Positions 43,826 to 57,190 of a DNA stretch of 64,000 bases are shown here, in pieces. Positions within the stretch are counted from its first letter, which is position 1; each line of letters opens with the position of its first letter. The DNA lies in contig JAVIAB010000092.1 in NCBI GenBank assembly GCA_032433765.1, positions 107,450,396 through 107,514,395 of the forward strand, in the 5' to 3' direction. The notes beneath the pieces are model-generated. The model had not been told where the DNA came from and searched no databases. It saw only the letters and a program-made list of their open reading frames with translations. The DNA is from Megaustenia siamemsis (Eukaryota > Mollusca > Gastropoda > Stylommatophora > Ariophantidae). Position numbers and translations under genes: made by a program.

Positions 43826-44952
43826 ACTATCATCTTCATCATTGAGTGCCATCTCCAAGGTTGGCTACCATGGAGCGCCATTCCACTCTGTCTCTTGCTT
43901 TGATGGTGCAGATTGTCATAGGCTGACTTGTCCATCTTTTGATGTTACTCGTCCATGTTAGTCTTGGTCTGCCTCTGCCTCTTTTACCTTGCATTTTCCC
44001 TTCCAATATTACTTTTATTAGGCTGTTGTGTCTTTTAACATCACCCAAAAATTTCATTTGTCTTGCTCTAATTATGTTTAGTAGTTCTCTTTTCATTTTA
44101 ATTGTTTTAAAACTTCCTCGTTTGTTTTCTTTTCTTTCCATCCAATTCTACCTATTCTTCTATAAATCCACATTTCAAAGGCTTCAATTTTCTGTTCTGT
44201 TTTCTTGTCTAATGTCCAAGTTTCTGCACCATACATGAATATTGAGAAGATGTAACATTTTGCTATTCTTAGTTTTAGCCCTGGTGTTATTTGTTTTGAT
44301 GTTAGTATATTTTTCATGGCATTGAAATTACTTTTTGCCATACCTATTCTTTTGTTTATTTCAGTTGTACATTTTCCATCACTGGTTATAGTATGTCCCA
44401 GGTAGTTGTAGTTCTGAACTGTCTGTAGATGTATTCCTTCCACTTTGATATTTAATTGTAGGTCTTGAGAATTTTCTTTGTTATGATCATAGTTTTAGTC
44501 TTTTTGATGTTCATATCTAGTCCATATTTTTTGCTTGTCATGTTTATTACATTAAGTAATTGTTGTAGATCTTTAGGATTTTCTGCTAGTAGTACATCTC
44601 AGTGATGTTTTTAAAGATTTGCTCAGTGTATAAATTGACCAAGCTTGGTGATAGGATGCATCCTTGTCGTACTCCTCTTTTTTATATCAATGGGTGTAGA
44701 GTTCTCCTTGTTATATTTTATTATAGCTGTTTGCTCCCAGTACAAATTACATATCAGTCGTATGTCTGTGTCATCCAGATCTATATCTTTTAGGCAGTCT
44801 ATAAGTTGATTATGGTGTATTCTATCAAATGCTTTGGTGTAGTCTATGAAGCAGGCATATATTGGTTTGTTTACTTCTATGTACTTTTCAATCAATGTCC
44901 TCACGCTGAATACGGCTTCTTTTGTCCCACTGTTTTTCCTGAATCCGAATTG
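43826..44952 (-). mobile_element. LINE-A, 5'-truncated
   Basis: Minus-strand copy with tail catcttcatcattgagtgcc at its left edge. It encodes QFGFRKNSGTKEAVFSVRTL, YACFIDYTKAFDRIHHNQLI (RT motif with the first catalytic Asp), YNYLGHTITSDGKC and KSNFNAMKNILTSKQITPGL. The frame is broken about three times. It ends about 95 bp from exon v6 and follows directly on the 3' end of LINE-G. Confidence 0.92.
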
Positions 44953-45048
44953 CATACTTATATTTTTCAAGTTTAGTTGTTTTTTTTTCTTTTAACAGCC
45001 ATTTGTGACACTTACTTATTGATTTCCCCTTATATATCATATACTTAC

Positions 45049-45108
45049 GGGTCTGTAGAGCATACATCACGGCCCTCAAAAATGCTGATGTCTTCATATT
45101 TAGATTTA
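45049..45108 (-). CDS. InR: InR exon v6: 60-bp micro-exon of FnIII-1
   Basis: This exon is exactly 60 bp and was found by demanding the right phase between v5 and v7. It reads KSKYEDISIFEGRDVCSTD, which matches the receptor loop containing the conserved E/F-G-R/Q-D-x-C motif (human FDGQDAC). The acceptor is catag and the donor a strong gtaagt. The joined product runs YKEIKSKYEDI at one end and CSTDPWMTNEV at the other. Because its length is a multiple of three it could be skipped without changing frame, but that would remove the conserved cysteine. An RTE-type LINE ends about 95 bp downstream. Confidence 0.93.
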
Positions 45109-45679
45109 CTATGAAGAAAATAAAAATGCATACAAAAAAATTAATTTCCTCACACAGTTTTTAACATATGGTTAATGGTTAGCAGAAACAAACTCATTGC
45201 ACTTTTGGTAATCTTAAACATGCACATTCAACCAAAGTTATATATACTATGAATCCAATAAAATAGAGCAATCACAAAAATATACTTCTGTTAAACAAAA
45301 AATGATTAGAGAATTTAGAACTGAAAGGATACACATTTATGCCATATGCTTTTTTATACGTGAAAATAAATAGGATAAGTGACAAAGGAATACAACTGCA
45401 CGTAAAGTGATCATATGATCAGAAAATGAACTTAAATACCACATTATCATTTTAGATCTGTGAACATTAACTCTTATACAATGTAATAATAAAAGTATGC
45501 AAATGACATAAGGTGATAAGTGGCTCAAATATAACAAATACTGAGGACGGAATTTACTAATGATTTCTTTCTTTCTTTTTCTTCTTTTATACATCTGCTG
45601 TTGCTATGAAGCAGCGCAGGAGAAAGGAGGAAAGTATAAAATAATCTAATATCTATAGATGTTGTAATGCTTGTTATTC

Positions 45680-45905
45680 CAGTTAATTTACTTTAGATAT
45701 GGTGTCATTCTTGGGCATGTTAGGATGGAATTGTTTAGGTTCTTGCATATGTCTTTTATTCCATTTATGCATCTCTTCCTTGATCTTGTTCTTTGTCATG
45801 ATATTCAGACACAGAAAACCATAGATTTTTGGTCTGATTTCATTTTTACCAAGTGCCTAAACCATATTATTTGTTGTTTGCTTATATATATCAAGGAACC
45901 ATCAA
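45680..45905 (-). mobile_element. LINE-C-like C-terminal fragment, decayed
   Basis: On the minus strand the order resembles the LINE-C end: a Q-Q-x-I-x-W-F-x-H-L region near 45880, then K-S-D-Q-K-S-M and RSRKRCINGIKDI-like sequence. It has several frame breaks. It is followed on the plus strand by a tRNA-like phrase (caggctctaatcctggtagg) and a microsatellite. Confidence 0.55.
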
Positions 45906-46000
45906 GCTATCAGTAACAAACAAACAAACAAAAAATAACAAAAACAGTGAGGCCCCAACTTAGGAGAACACAGGCTCTAATCCTGGTAGGGTCAAAAGGT

Positions 46001-47556
<1,556 letters not shown>

Positions 47557-47674
47557 ATTTCTTTGTAATTGACAATGTAAGACAGAAGATCATTTGTATC
47601 ATCCTTTTCCCAATTCAGTACTACTGTGTTGGCAAAGGTGTTTGGTATATTGAGAGTCAGTCTCTTCTCCACAC
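47557..47674 (-). CDS. InR: InR exon v5: FnIII-1 first part
   Basis: The exon is 118 bp and encodes VEKRLTLNIPNTFANTVVL, then NWEKDDTNDLLSYIVNYKE. This is the A-B-C strand region of the first fibronectin type III domain, with the typical tryptophan after the VVLNW strand and the Y-x-V-x-Y strand. The acceptor is tgtag and the donor gtgagt. It ends with AT, which joins T of the 60-bp exon v6 to give Ile. A LINE-D copy lies about 85 bp upstream of its acceptor. Confidence 0.92.
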
Positions 47675-47759
47675 CTACAGGTAATGAAAAATAGTTAGAC
47701 AATGGAGGACAATCACAAATATAACTAAAATAATTACATAATTATATAACTAGTTATAA

Positions 47760-48368
47760 TTAGAAAAGGTTAAACAGCGTTCATGTACGTTGCCTTCGCA
47801 AGATTATGAACATCAAATGGCAGGACAAAGTAACTAATTCTAATGTCTTACTACGAGCCAAACTTCCATCGATCATGGCAACACTTAGGATTCGTAGACT
47901 AAGGTGGCTAGGCCATGTAAGAAGAATAGCAAACAATCGTATTCCCAAACAAATATTGTATAATGGACGGAAAGAGACCAAAGGGCAGACCAGTGCTGCG
48001 ATAATAAGATGTTTGCAGGGCTTCCTTGAGGGAATTTTCTATAAGTGAAAGGAACTGGGAAAATGTGGCTGCAAATCGTAGCACATGGAGAGCAAACATA
48101 AAAAATGGCACAGCAACTTTCAAGACAGTGCTGATGTCAAATTCAGAAGACAAAAGGCGCAAGAGAAAGGAGACAAGGCCGGGTACCACAGGTACACCTT
48201 ACTCATTCTGTGGATGGATCTGTCTGTCCAGGATTGGCAAATTCAGCCATGAGAAAAGATCTTCAGTAAAGCAGTACCCAATATGAGACACTAATGCTTT
48301 ACCAAACTACTGACTTATCATGACTGGTTGCTACCAATCGTCTATCAAGACGCCAAAGGCCATATATA
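47760..48368 (+). mobile_element. LINE-D 3' fragment with 9-bp target duplication
   Basis: TAGTTATAA occurs at 47751-47759 and 48369-48377. The plus strand encodes the RT C-terminus (MNIKWQDKVTNSNVLLRAKL, RRLRWLGHVRRIANNRIPKQ, SLREFSISERNWENVAANRS) with two frame changes. A C-terminal segment with one cysteine and a histidine follows (CGWICLSRIGKFSHEKR). The 3' end is ggccatatatata. A minus-strand relative is at 57.5-58.1 kb. Confidence 0.9.
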
Positions 48369-48377
48369 TAGTTATAA

Positions 48378-49800
48378 AATAGTTATTTAAGTTTCTAGGA
48401 AGATGGTAGACATGATTACAGGGCCTTTAGAGAGTGCCATTATTAAAACCATTTTTGGGTGTTTTGACAGCTTTTGATGTGGTTTTCTCAATTCATTCAA
48501 GCGAATTAGAATGAGAAGTGACAGTAGGTACTCTCTTTTCTGAGATGTCATCTGAAAATGATGCCCATACAGCTGACTTCAGGTGCAGCTACCTTGCGAT
48601 TATAATGATACCAGAAGTGGTTTTCAATCAAATTGTCGCCCATGTAGCTGACTAGGCTTGCATTGGAATTTGACCATGTTAATGTCATCATAACTTACAA
48701 TACAAAATTTCTGAGCATTGCCCTGTTTTTGCAGAGACTAGTGTAGACACTTAAACCATTTCAGTTGCTTTATTTGTTTCAAATGAGCATTTTCAAGAAC
48801 ACTGGAGTGAGGAAGTGACTGTGCACTCTCTTTTCAGTAGAAGTTGCTTGAAATTATTGCCTGTGCTACCATTTAGAGCTGCAGGGAAGTCAATAGAATT
48901 TGTCAAACGCACTTTGATGGTATGCTGGTCACACATGGTGGAGCTGATATAGGGAATTTATGACTGCAGTCATAAAAAAATGATTCTAGTAACACATTAG
49001 TGATCATTTCCCCTGAGTGTACTGGCAAGAGGAAGGCATATCCAGGAAACAGAAACCAAGTGTACAGTCTTTCAAGTATAGCATCACAGGGCAATGTGAG
49101 AAGGAGGAATAAGTGCAGAACCCACAATGGTTGGAAGAAATATTAGGGTTAGCTTCCAAGGTGGAATGATGAGGTGGAGAAGTTCTGGATCGATACATGC
49201 ACAGCAGTTTAAATATGGCCAAAGGCCAAGAAGAGCAGAATTGCCTATTCTGACCACATCCTGCATTTGAGACAAGACATGGATTTGAAAATTGCTTGTT
49301 TCAAATAAAAAGTCAAGGTGGACAGAACAATTTTTGAGAGTGGGTAAGACAAATCTAGGTATTTTGACATTTTACTTTATGAAACTTCTACATCCAGGTT
49401 TTACAGTACATCTTTAGAATTTTGTCTGCGTCAAGGCCGTTGAAAGCAACATATGAGTGCATCCATATTTTCTATGGTTACAACAGGATACCATGTGATT
49501 ATAATGACACCAGATGAGGTTTTGAATTAAGGAAAGGTTAATTCTCCTTTCAATAAATGGTGATTGCTAGAATTCCCATCTTGTTTTTCTTTTTTTCTTT
49601 TTGTTTACTGTTTTCTGCTTAGTCAGCCAATTTTCTTCATTTTGCCACCAACTAAAGAATTTTCTCATAAAATGAAATGGATATTTAGATTTAGCATCCA
49701 TTTTTACATAAGTGTGATAAATTTCAAGGTTATAAAAAGATCCAGATTCTTGTTATCACAATTGACACTCATTGACATAAAATTAACACGTTCTCTCTGA
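48378..49800. other. Intron, no gene seen
   Basis: Ordinary intron. The short open minus-strand frames near 48900-49270 show no domain. No repeat family was recognised. Confidence 0.6.
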
Positions 49801-49807
49801 GCCATAT

Positions 49808-49862
49808 TTAGATATATGTATATAAATATATGTATATAAATATATGTATATAAATATATGTA

Positions 49863-49922
<60 letters not shown>
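49808..49922. repeat. (TATATG)n/(TA)n microsatellite
   Basis: Four copies of a 14-bp unit (gtatataaatatat) lead into about 55 bp of pure TA. The 91-residue frame that reads through it is an artefact of the repeat. Confidence 0.97.
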
Positions 49923-49927
<5 letters not shown>

Positions 49928-51239
49928 TATAGCTGGCATCCATTTTTATACAAGTGTAAATTTCAAGGTAATATTGCAAAGTAGCTTTTTTTTCGGCAAT
50001 TAAATGACCTTATCATTTTTTATTATATGCCCTTAATTAACTTATGTCACAGCGATCTTGTCCTAAAATGGCACAGGGCGTGACCTGGACAAGATCCTAA
50101 TAATCCTATTATCATTATGTCAAATAAATATTTACTCCTAACTTGACCTAATCATAACAAAAAGAAACCAAAAATTTCTTTAATGCATTAATTTTTAAAG
50201 AATTGATGAATGAGGTGCCTTTGGGTTACTTTCATCAAGGGTTATCTAACTATTATGTTTAAAATGTGGGGAAAATTTTTTTTTATGTCATGGTACCTAA
50301 ATAAATCACTAATGTTGCTCTAGCTACTGCACAGTAGTATGAATGGTACAGTAAAGAGTAAGAATATCACTAAATTCCAGAGTTTAGATCTCATCTAGCA
50401 GAAAATGGATAGAGGCAAGTGGAGAACATTGCTTGCTCCCTTATTATTTACAGCAGTGATCTGAAAGATAATATGGGGGATATAGCCTTGTCAGATATAG
50501 CTTTGTCATAAAATATAAACCTGAATTGTGTAGAGCCTAGAAAATGGAATAAGATTATGCAAGAATGGATAAGCGTAAGGCTGCTCTACGGCAATCAAAA
50601 TACAGTGCGCATACCAGACCCAGGTGGTATTTGGTATTTAATAGTGAGCTTGAAATCTGATGATGAGGATAGGTCATAGGAAATGACATTTTTTCTACAT
50701 TTATTGTGTTATACTGTGTCTACATTAAATATAAATTCCACAACTATATTAAACATTCTTAATGTGATATTCAGCTAGTAAAGATATAATTGGATGTAGT
50801 TAACAAAAATATAAGGAATAAGATGTGCACCTAATTTTATTGGAAATCTGTTTGGATTAATAATTTGGTAACATTTAAATAATTTTTCAACTTTCATTTT
50901 CCTCTTTCTTCACTTTTGAAATGCCCCAATATTTTTACGTCATACAAGTGTTATTTCCATGTTATGCACTATTCTGTATTTAATTTGATATATAATATGA
51001 TATCTTTATTTAAAAACAAACTATTTTCATAATTTTTTAATTGGTGACATTGGGTAGTTCACAAATCTAAGTCAGATAATTCAAAATAATCAGGAAGGGA
51101 AAGAGTTAATTTGTGTGTGTGTGCGCATAAGGTAAGGTCTTTTTTGTTGACATGTGGTTTAATTGCAAATTTGTTGTTAAGTGCAATATAAAATATGAGA
51201 ATATGTTACAAAAATACAAACCCATAGAAAAATTGTTTT
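49923..51239. other. Intron, no gene seen
   Basis: AT-rich intron with T-rich runs. Just right of the TA tract the phrase agctggcatccatttttata repeats part of 49691-49706. No further structure was identified. Confidence 0.6.
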
Positions 51240-51299
51240 TTTTTTTAATTAACGATAATGGAATAGATTTTATTTATATTTTTTTTTTTTTGGCATGTA

Positions 51300-51459
51300 T
51301 ATTAATGATGAAAACAAGAGTATTGAGTTGTTTTTCTATACCAACCAACAGAAAACCAGAAATAATAGAATATTCTAATTCTACAAAGGGAACCACTGAC
51401 ACAGTAGACCAAATTGCTCCAGTATATTGACCGGTAGAAGACCTATTTTATAATACCCT
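51300..51459 (+). pseudogene. Fragment of a second piggyBac-type transposase
   Basis: The frame reads FSIPTNRKPEIIEYSNSTKG, then TTDTVDQIAPVY before a stop. K-P-x-I-I-x-x-Y-N-x-T-K-G-x-x-D-x-x-D-Q is the piggyBac segment around the third catalytic aspartate. It differs from the transposase at 10-11.8 kb (NGCDRADQM), so it belongs to another subfamily. Upstream sequence is T-rich and unrecognisable. A LINE-B insertion follows directly. Confidence 0.75.
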
Positions 51460-51471
51460 AAACACCTGACA

Positions 51472-51765
51472 AAAAAAAAAAGAGGCCAACACAAAAAGGG
51501 AGCTCTTAAAAAACATCAGAAAGAAGCAATCAACATTTTTTGGGCACATCATGAGAAGAGGAAAGTTGGAATACTTGGTTACAACTGGCAAAATAAAAGG
51601 AAAGAGAGATCGCGGACGACAAAGAGAGAAAATACTGGATAGCTTGGTGTCATGGCATGGAAAACAGTCAACAACAGAACTGATACGATGCACTGTAGAT
51701 AGAAGAATGTGGAGGGACTTGATCGCCTACGTCAACCGGCAGGGTACATGATGATGATGATGATG
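51472..51765 (+). mobile_element. LINE-B 3' fragment with 12-bp target duplication
   Basis: Perfect 12-bp duplications AAACACCTGACA flank it (51460-51471 and 51766-51777). The frame is open through GHIMRRGKLEYLVTTGKIKG, KILDSLVSWHGKQSTTEL and RRMWRDLIAYVNRQGT, then TGA and a TGATGA tail. It begins with an A run. This copy and that at 34.9 kb are nearly identical, so the family moved recently. Confidence 0.96.
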
Positions 51766-51777
51766 AAACACCTGACA

Positions 51778-53773
51778 ATTCTAAATTCACTTGTTACTAA
51801 AGTTTGCAATACCTAGGATAAGAAAGAAAAGTTTATTCAGGCAGAATCTCATCATGAAAATGGCAGATCTCATGAATGCACATTTATATTTACTTGAAAA
51901 ATGTAACACTCTGACTTTACAATGTGATGTTATGACAATGGCTGACTAGACAAGTTGAATGATACAATTTCAACAAGGATTATATTGACACACAGAATTC
52001 ATAGACCACTCAGTTGATGACTAAATTCATTTCATTCACTGGGTCCTATCTCCATATATGGAGTGCCATTTCACTCTATCTCTTGTCTTAATAGTGCTCG
52101 ATGTCATTCGTCTATGTTTTATATTCAATGTTTAGTAACCTAGGCAGCAGCCATGGTGGAATGGTTACTCCCAAACTCTTCACAACTTAGTCTACCTTGG
52201 GACCAAGCATGTGGTCTCTATCTATACCATTTCACTTTTTTTTCGCACATCCATTGGCTGTAGTTTCAACAAGCAATAATTTTGGTTGGCAAGCTTACCT
52301 GCCGCACCTGGTCAATTTAAAAAACCTGCAATCCAAATCTTGATTTGGTCATGTAATTACATAATTGATGAGTCATGAGATATACTGATATCTACCTGTG
52401 GTATTATTGACTCTCACTGATCTCTGTCAGTGTATTCCATGTTTTGTAAATGAAAACAGAGGTCATTCAAGGTTTTACACGTAACTAGACTTTCTAAATG
52501 CAAAAGCAGACAATTTGACACCTAATGATTTTATCTTTAACTAGTTGTCAAAGGTAATGTATAATAAGATGTTTGGAGTTTCTAGTGATATCCAAACACA
52601 TAATCGGCAGTGATACAGGTGAAACTAACAACTATTGTATAACACTTCACGGTAATGAATTTGGCTAGATTTAAAGATGTATCCCAGTGAATGCAATCGA
52701 TTTTGCACTTCTTTTATCTGTTGGCTACCCTTTTACTCTTACAATGTCAGAAAATCTATCCAAAAAATTCTACAAATGAAAAAGAAAGCTGACATAGTTG
52801 AACATTTTCTTAAGATTTGTGTCAAGAAGTCAATAACAATATTATTTCTCCAGCTGACACAATTTTAAATCCGTAACTTACAGAGAGGCTTCATAATCTA
52901 ATCCTTATGTGGGATTTCACATTGAAAATGGCAGAAGACCTTATGAAGATACTTTTGAAAGATTCAACACCTTGTCTTTGCGACACGATATCAGAGAATC
53001 TATCAAAGAAATTGTACACATTGAATAGGTTGCTGACACAGCTAAACCTCAAGCTGGTCCCTCATGAACAGTTTTTGTGCCCCTCAAAAGCCAGAAACTT
53101 TGTAGAAACAAACTTTTGTGTTTTTTCTAACACGACTATGTCATGGATATAATGTAAACTTTTGTTTTGATCGTACTACTTAACTGTTTTGATTATTTTA
53201 AAATTGTTCTTCCAAAAAAAAATTGTTTTTTTTCCAAGTGACAAAGATCTTTATGTAATTAGTATATTTTACAAAGGTGTCATAAAAAGGTGACTTACAG
53301 ATAGGTATCATAATTTGGGGTTAAAACTGACCTGGCATGTACAATGTGGGGTCTGTGCTGCTTGCAGTTTTTGGAGGCAGGCATTTAGCCTACTGTACGT
53401 TCAAAACCTCTGTGCTAAATTAAACTGATTCAATGTTTGCTTGTTGCACACATAGATGTCAGCAAAGTTGTGAAAGAAAAAAAACTGGCGAAGTAAAAGG
53501 ATAATGGCAGAGAAGCAAAATAAAAAATGTATGAACATATAGAGACTAATAGGCCAAAAATGGCACCTATCTATATATGAATTTCCCACAAAAAAGACAA
53601 TAAAATATAATAATATAATGATAAAGACAGTTCCACAGACAACTATAAAGCATAAATTATAGGAATGAATAATTCCTTAAGTGCTCAATAAAGAACAGCA
53701 GAAAGCATAGTAGGATAAAAATACATTAATATATTCTTAATAAAGATTATTATTGAAATAATTTTAAAATGTA
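51778..53773. other. Intron with minor remnants
   Basis: Positions 52055-52130 are a decayed minus-strand LINE-A 3' tip (ggagtgccatttcactctat). Position 53300-53324 (ggtatcataatttggggtta) resembles a TTAACCC-type MITE end without a clear partner. The rest is AT-rich intron with no gene seen. Confidence 0.5.
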
Positions 53774-54205
53774 TAGGGCTATGCTAACAGCTGATCAGGA
53801 ACTAGAAAATTTAGGCATTGAAATGTAATTAAATATGCAATGACATATACCATACAGGATACATACGAAATGAACTAAAAGCAACAACATTGCCAAAAAT
53901 GAATGGTACAGTTGAATGCAATGATTTTAGAACAACAAGCTTAATGAGCCATATAAACAAAATCTTGCTAAAAGATTTACAAAGGAGGATTCAAAATAAA
54001 ATCAATACTGAATAGGATGAGCAGTAATTTAGATTTAGGAAAAACAGTGGGACAAAAGAAGCCATATTCAGTATGAGGACATTAATCGAAAATTCATAGA
54101 CTACACTAAAGCTTTTGATAGAATACACTATAATCAACTTATAGACTGCCTAAAAGAGATACATCTAGATGACACAGACACACCACTAATATGTAATTTA
54201 TATAA
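53774..54205 (+). mobile_element. LINE-A, upstream half
   Basis: Plus-strand RT sequence in the same order as the long copy at 14.6-15.15 kb: acataccatacaggatacat, agatttaggaaaaacagtgg, gactacactaaagcttttga, cacactaatatgtaattta. Many stops. The family sequence stops at 54205 and resumes at 56341, missing about 95 bp in between. Confidence 0.85.
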
Positions 54206-54296
54206 TTGAATCAAGGTTTGTAGTTAGTTCGCACGAGATTGATGTCTTTTGCTCTGAGGCTGGTCTGATCAACAAGTTACGGATTGAAGGGGCGAT

Positions 54297-55350
54297 AGTT
54301 GCAAATATCTGCTCCCATCTACATTGGCGGGAGTCAGAATGTGGCTCTCAAACAGAGCACAAACCAAAACGACACATTTAATGCTTGTTATACAGGAGAC
54401 GGATGTGGACCAGAGGCCACAGTTAATGGCAAAACAAAGACGAATCTCTATGACAATGACTGCACACACACACAATTGAGAAGTGGAACCAATTCTGTTT
54501 ACTGGTATCTGAACTTTGCCACGCACCAGAAGACTCACACCATTCGAATCTATCATCGAGCTAGCACTATGATTCGGGTAAAGAATGCCACTCTAAAAGT
54601 TTTCTCTGACAGTGGTGGCGTAGTGTTCCAGTATAATGATATATCATACCCAAATATTTCTGTGAATACAATTGTAGTCACCACACAAGCGACAATGGCA
54701 CACATTAGGATTGAGTTCTCACTGACCATTTCGCAGGCCGACAGTGCACTGACGGTTTGTGAGGTGCAAACATTTACAGACACCTATTGTCTGGACGGGC
54801 ATTCTTGGTCGTTTTGTGTAGTGTGTAGTGGGTGTTGCAAAGGCTGCAACGTCATCATCGGTACTTGTCATGGCAACTGCTCACATGGGATCTATGGACA
54901 CGACTGCTCCGGGTCTTGTCTCAATGTCTGTCCTTTATGTGAGGAAAAATCCGGAAAATGCCTACAATGTAAACATCCTGGCTAACCTGTAATGACACTT
55001 GTCCCGATGGTAATTTTGGGCTACAGTGCAAACAGACGTGTTCTGATGGCTGTGACATCATATGTGACCCGGAAAGTGCAGACTGTACGTGCAAGGAAAC
55101 GTACTACAGGTCAGACTGCACTCTCAAATATCCGGACAACTGTTTCACCGACATCTGTGTACAGTCAACTGGGAACTGTACATGCAATGAAACGTTCTAC
55201 AGGTCAGACTGCACTCTCAAATCTCCGGACAGCTGTTTGAACGAAACCTGTGAACAGTTAATCGGGGCCTGCGTCTCTTATGTCGATGATTCCCACGTTA
55301 AGAAAAGTCTGCCGACTACAACAAACCCAAGCATATGTGTGATACCTTAA
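54297..55350 (+). pseudogene. Intronless discoidin (F5/8C-like) plus EGF-like sequence, frameshifted
   Basis: From TTG at 54299, just after a TAG, the frame reads a galactose-binding, fucolectin/discoidin-like domain: NVALKQSTNQNDTFNACYTG, YWYLNFATHQKTHTIRIYHR, LTVCEVQTF. Cysteine-rich EGF-like repeats follow (CHGNCSHGIYGHDCSGSC) to a stop at 54983. The next frame continues with more repeats: CNDTCPDGNFGLQC, then CTCKETYYRSDCTL and CTCNETFYRSDCTL, to TAA at 55348. One small indel near 54980 breaks it. The domain order resembles molluscan secreted or scavenger-receptor-like proteins (inference). Lack of introns and the LINE context suggest a captured or retrocopied gene piece. Confidence 0.75.
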
Positions 55351-55354
55351 TGTG

Positions 55355-55990
55355 TTTCTGTGCTAAACATGGTTCATTTCTTGGTGTTTTTCCATGAAGC
55401 CATGGCTCATATCTTGATGTGTTTCTGTGCTAGCCATGGCTCATATTTTGATTGTCCCTTGTGTGTGTGTGTGCTGGCAATGGCTCATATCATGGTGTGT
55501 GTCATGTTAGTCATATCTCATATCTTGGTGTGTCCGTGTTAATCATGTCTCATATCTTTATGTGTGTCTGTGTTTAGTCATATCTCATATCTTAATGTGT
55601 ATCTGTGTTAGTCATGTGTCATATCTTTGTGCGTGCACGTCTGGGTTAGTGATATCTCATATCTTTGTGTGCATGTTTATGTTAGTCATATCTCATATCT
55701 TTGTGTGTGCATGTCTGTGTATGTCACATCTCATATCCTTGTGTGTGTGCATGGCTATGTTAGTCACATCTCATATCTTTGTGTGCATGTCTATGTTAGG
55801 CATGTGTCATATCTTTGTGTGTGCATGTCTATGTCAGTCATATCTCATATCTTTACGTGCATGTTTATGTTAGTCATGTGTCATATATCTTGATGTGTGT
55901 CAGTGTTAGTCATGCCTCGTATCGCTGTGTGCATGTCTGTGTTTGTCACATCTCATATCTTTGTGTGTGCATGTCTGTGTTAGTCACCTC
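55355..55990. repeat. Degenerate minisatellite, about 37-bp unit
   Basis: Roughly 16 diverged copies of a unit like ttagtcatatctcatatctt, then tgtgtgtgcatgtctgtg. Copies near the left end are more diverged (ccatggctcatatcttgatg). Reading frames through it are artefacts. It begins at the stop codon of the discoidin/EGF sequence. Confidence 0.92.
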
Positions 55991-56340
55991 TAGTGACTTG
56001 GGCAGATGGTGCTCGTAAACCTGGGAGGGCCAACCATCTAAGGGCAGAATCCCCCTACAGAAAAGATAATCTGCTGCCCTGAAGGAAGATTGGGGACAAT
56101 CAAAGGCTAAGGAAAGCAAACCTGAATAAAATGCTGGCTGAAATCGGATGCACTGGGCCACTGGCGCAGAACACAGTGCAACGTTTTAATGGGTGTTCAA
56201 TCAGAGTGGATCTGACAGACTCTAATTGTGATGTTCTGTCTGTGGGGGCGATAAACACACTTAACCTGACAGCTGACTTCATGTAAGAGTCTGGAATCCT
56301 ACTCTGATTGAGCCCTGATCGCAGAGATAGAGACCAACCA
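55991..56340. other. Unclassified GC-richer segment
   Basis: Between the minisatellite and the resumed LINE-A lies 350 bp of higher G+C (cctgggagggccaaccatct, ctgatcgcagagatagagac). It has no terminal repeats and no recognised coding. It seems to belong to the same inserted block as the discoidin/EGF sequence. Confidence 0.5.
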
Positions 56341-57145
56341 TCTTAAATCTATACACTGAGTAAATCTTTTAAAATATCGCAGAGATGCCACGCCTAAACA
56401 TTAATGGAAAGATAATCAATAACCTAAGATATGCTGATGATACTATTCTTCTTACTAGCAGAAAATCCTGAGGATCTACAACAGTTACTTAATGAAATAA
56501 ACATGACAAGCAAAAAATATGGATTAGATATGAATATAAAAAGACTAAAACTATGATCATAAACAAAAATAATACTCAAAACCTGCAAGTGGATATCAAA
56601 ATTGAAAGAATAGACCTGCAGAAAGTTCAGAGCTACAACTACCTTGGACATTCTAAAACCAGTGATAGAAAATGTAAAACTGAAATAAACAAAAGAATAG
56701 GAATGGCAAAAAATAATTTTAATGCCATGAAAAATATACTAACATCAAAACAAATAACACCATCTACTATATACTCCTAATATTTGTGTAAAGTGCAGAC
56801 ATTGGACAAGAAAACAGAACAGAAAATAGAAGCCTTTGAAATGTGGATCTATGGAAGAATTGGATGGAAAGAAAAGAAAACAAATGATGTCTTAAAACAA
56901 CTAAAAATGAACAGAGAACTACTAAACACAATTCAAGCAAGACAAATGAGATTTTTGGGGCATGTTGTTGTAAGGGAAAATACAAGGTAAAAAAGGCAGA
57001 GACAGACCAAGACCAACAAGAATAAGTAACATCAAAAGATGTACAACTCAGCCTATGACAACCTGCATTATCAAAGCAAGAGACAGCGGAATGGCACTTC
57101 ATGGTAGCTAACCTTCGTTGCGGAGACGGCAGTCAATGATAATGA
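56341..57145 (+). mobile_element. LINE-A, downstream half
   Basis: Resumes the family at taaatctatacactgagtaa and runs to gcggagacggcagtcaatga plus a TGA tail. Recognisable peptides include MIINKNNTQNLQ, SYNYLGHSKTSDRK, GMAKNNFNAMKNILTSKQIT and KTEQKIEAFEMW, with several frame breaks. Confidence 0.9.
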
Positions 57146-57190
57146 ATGATGATAATAACAGGCTTTATGAGGCTGTATGAGGAACTATGG

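Noticed and set aside
49704..49979. 91-residue tyrosine/isoleucine-rich ORF
   Set aside because: It is translation of a (TA)n microsatellite.
55562..56018. Cysteine/histidine-rich ORFs (about 100 residues)
   Set aside because: They are translations of the degenerate 37-bp minisatellite in overlapping frames.
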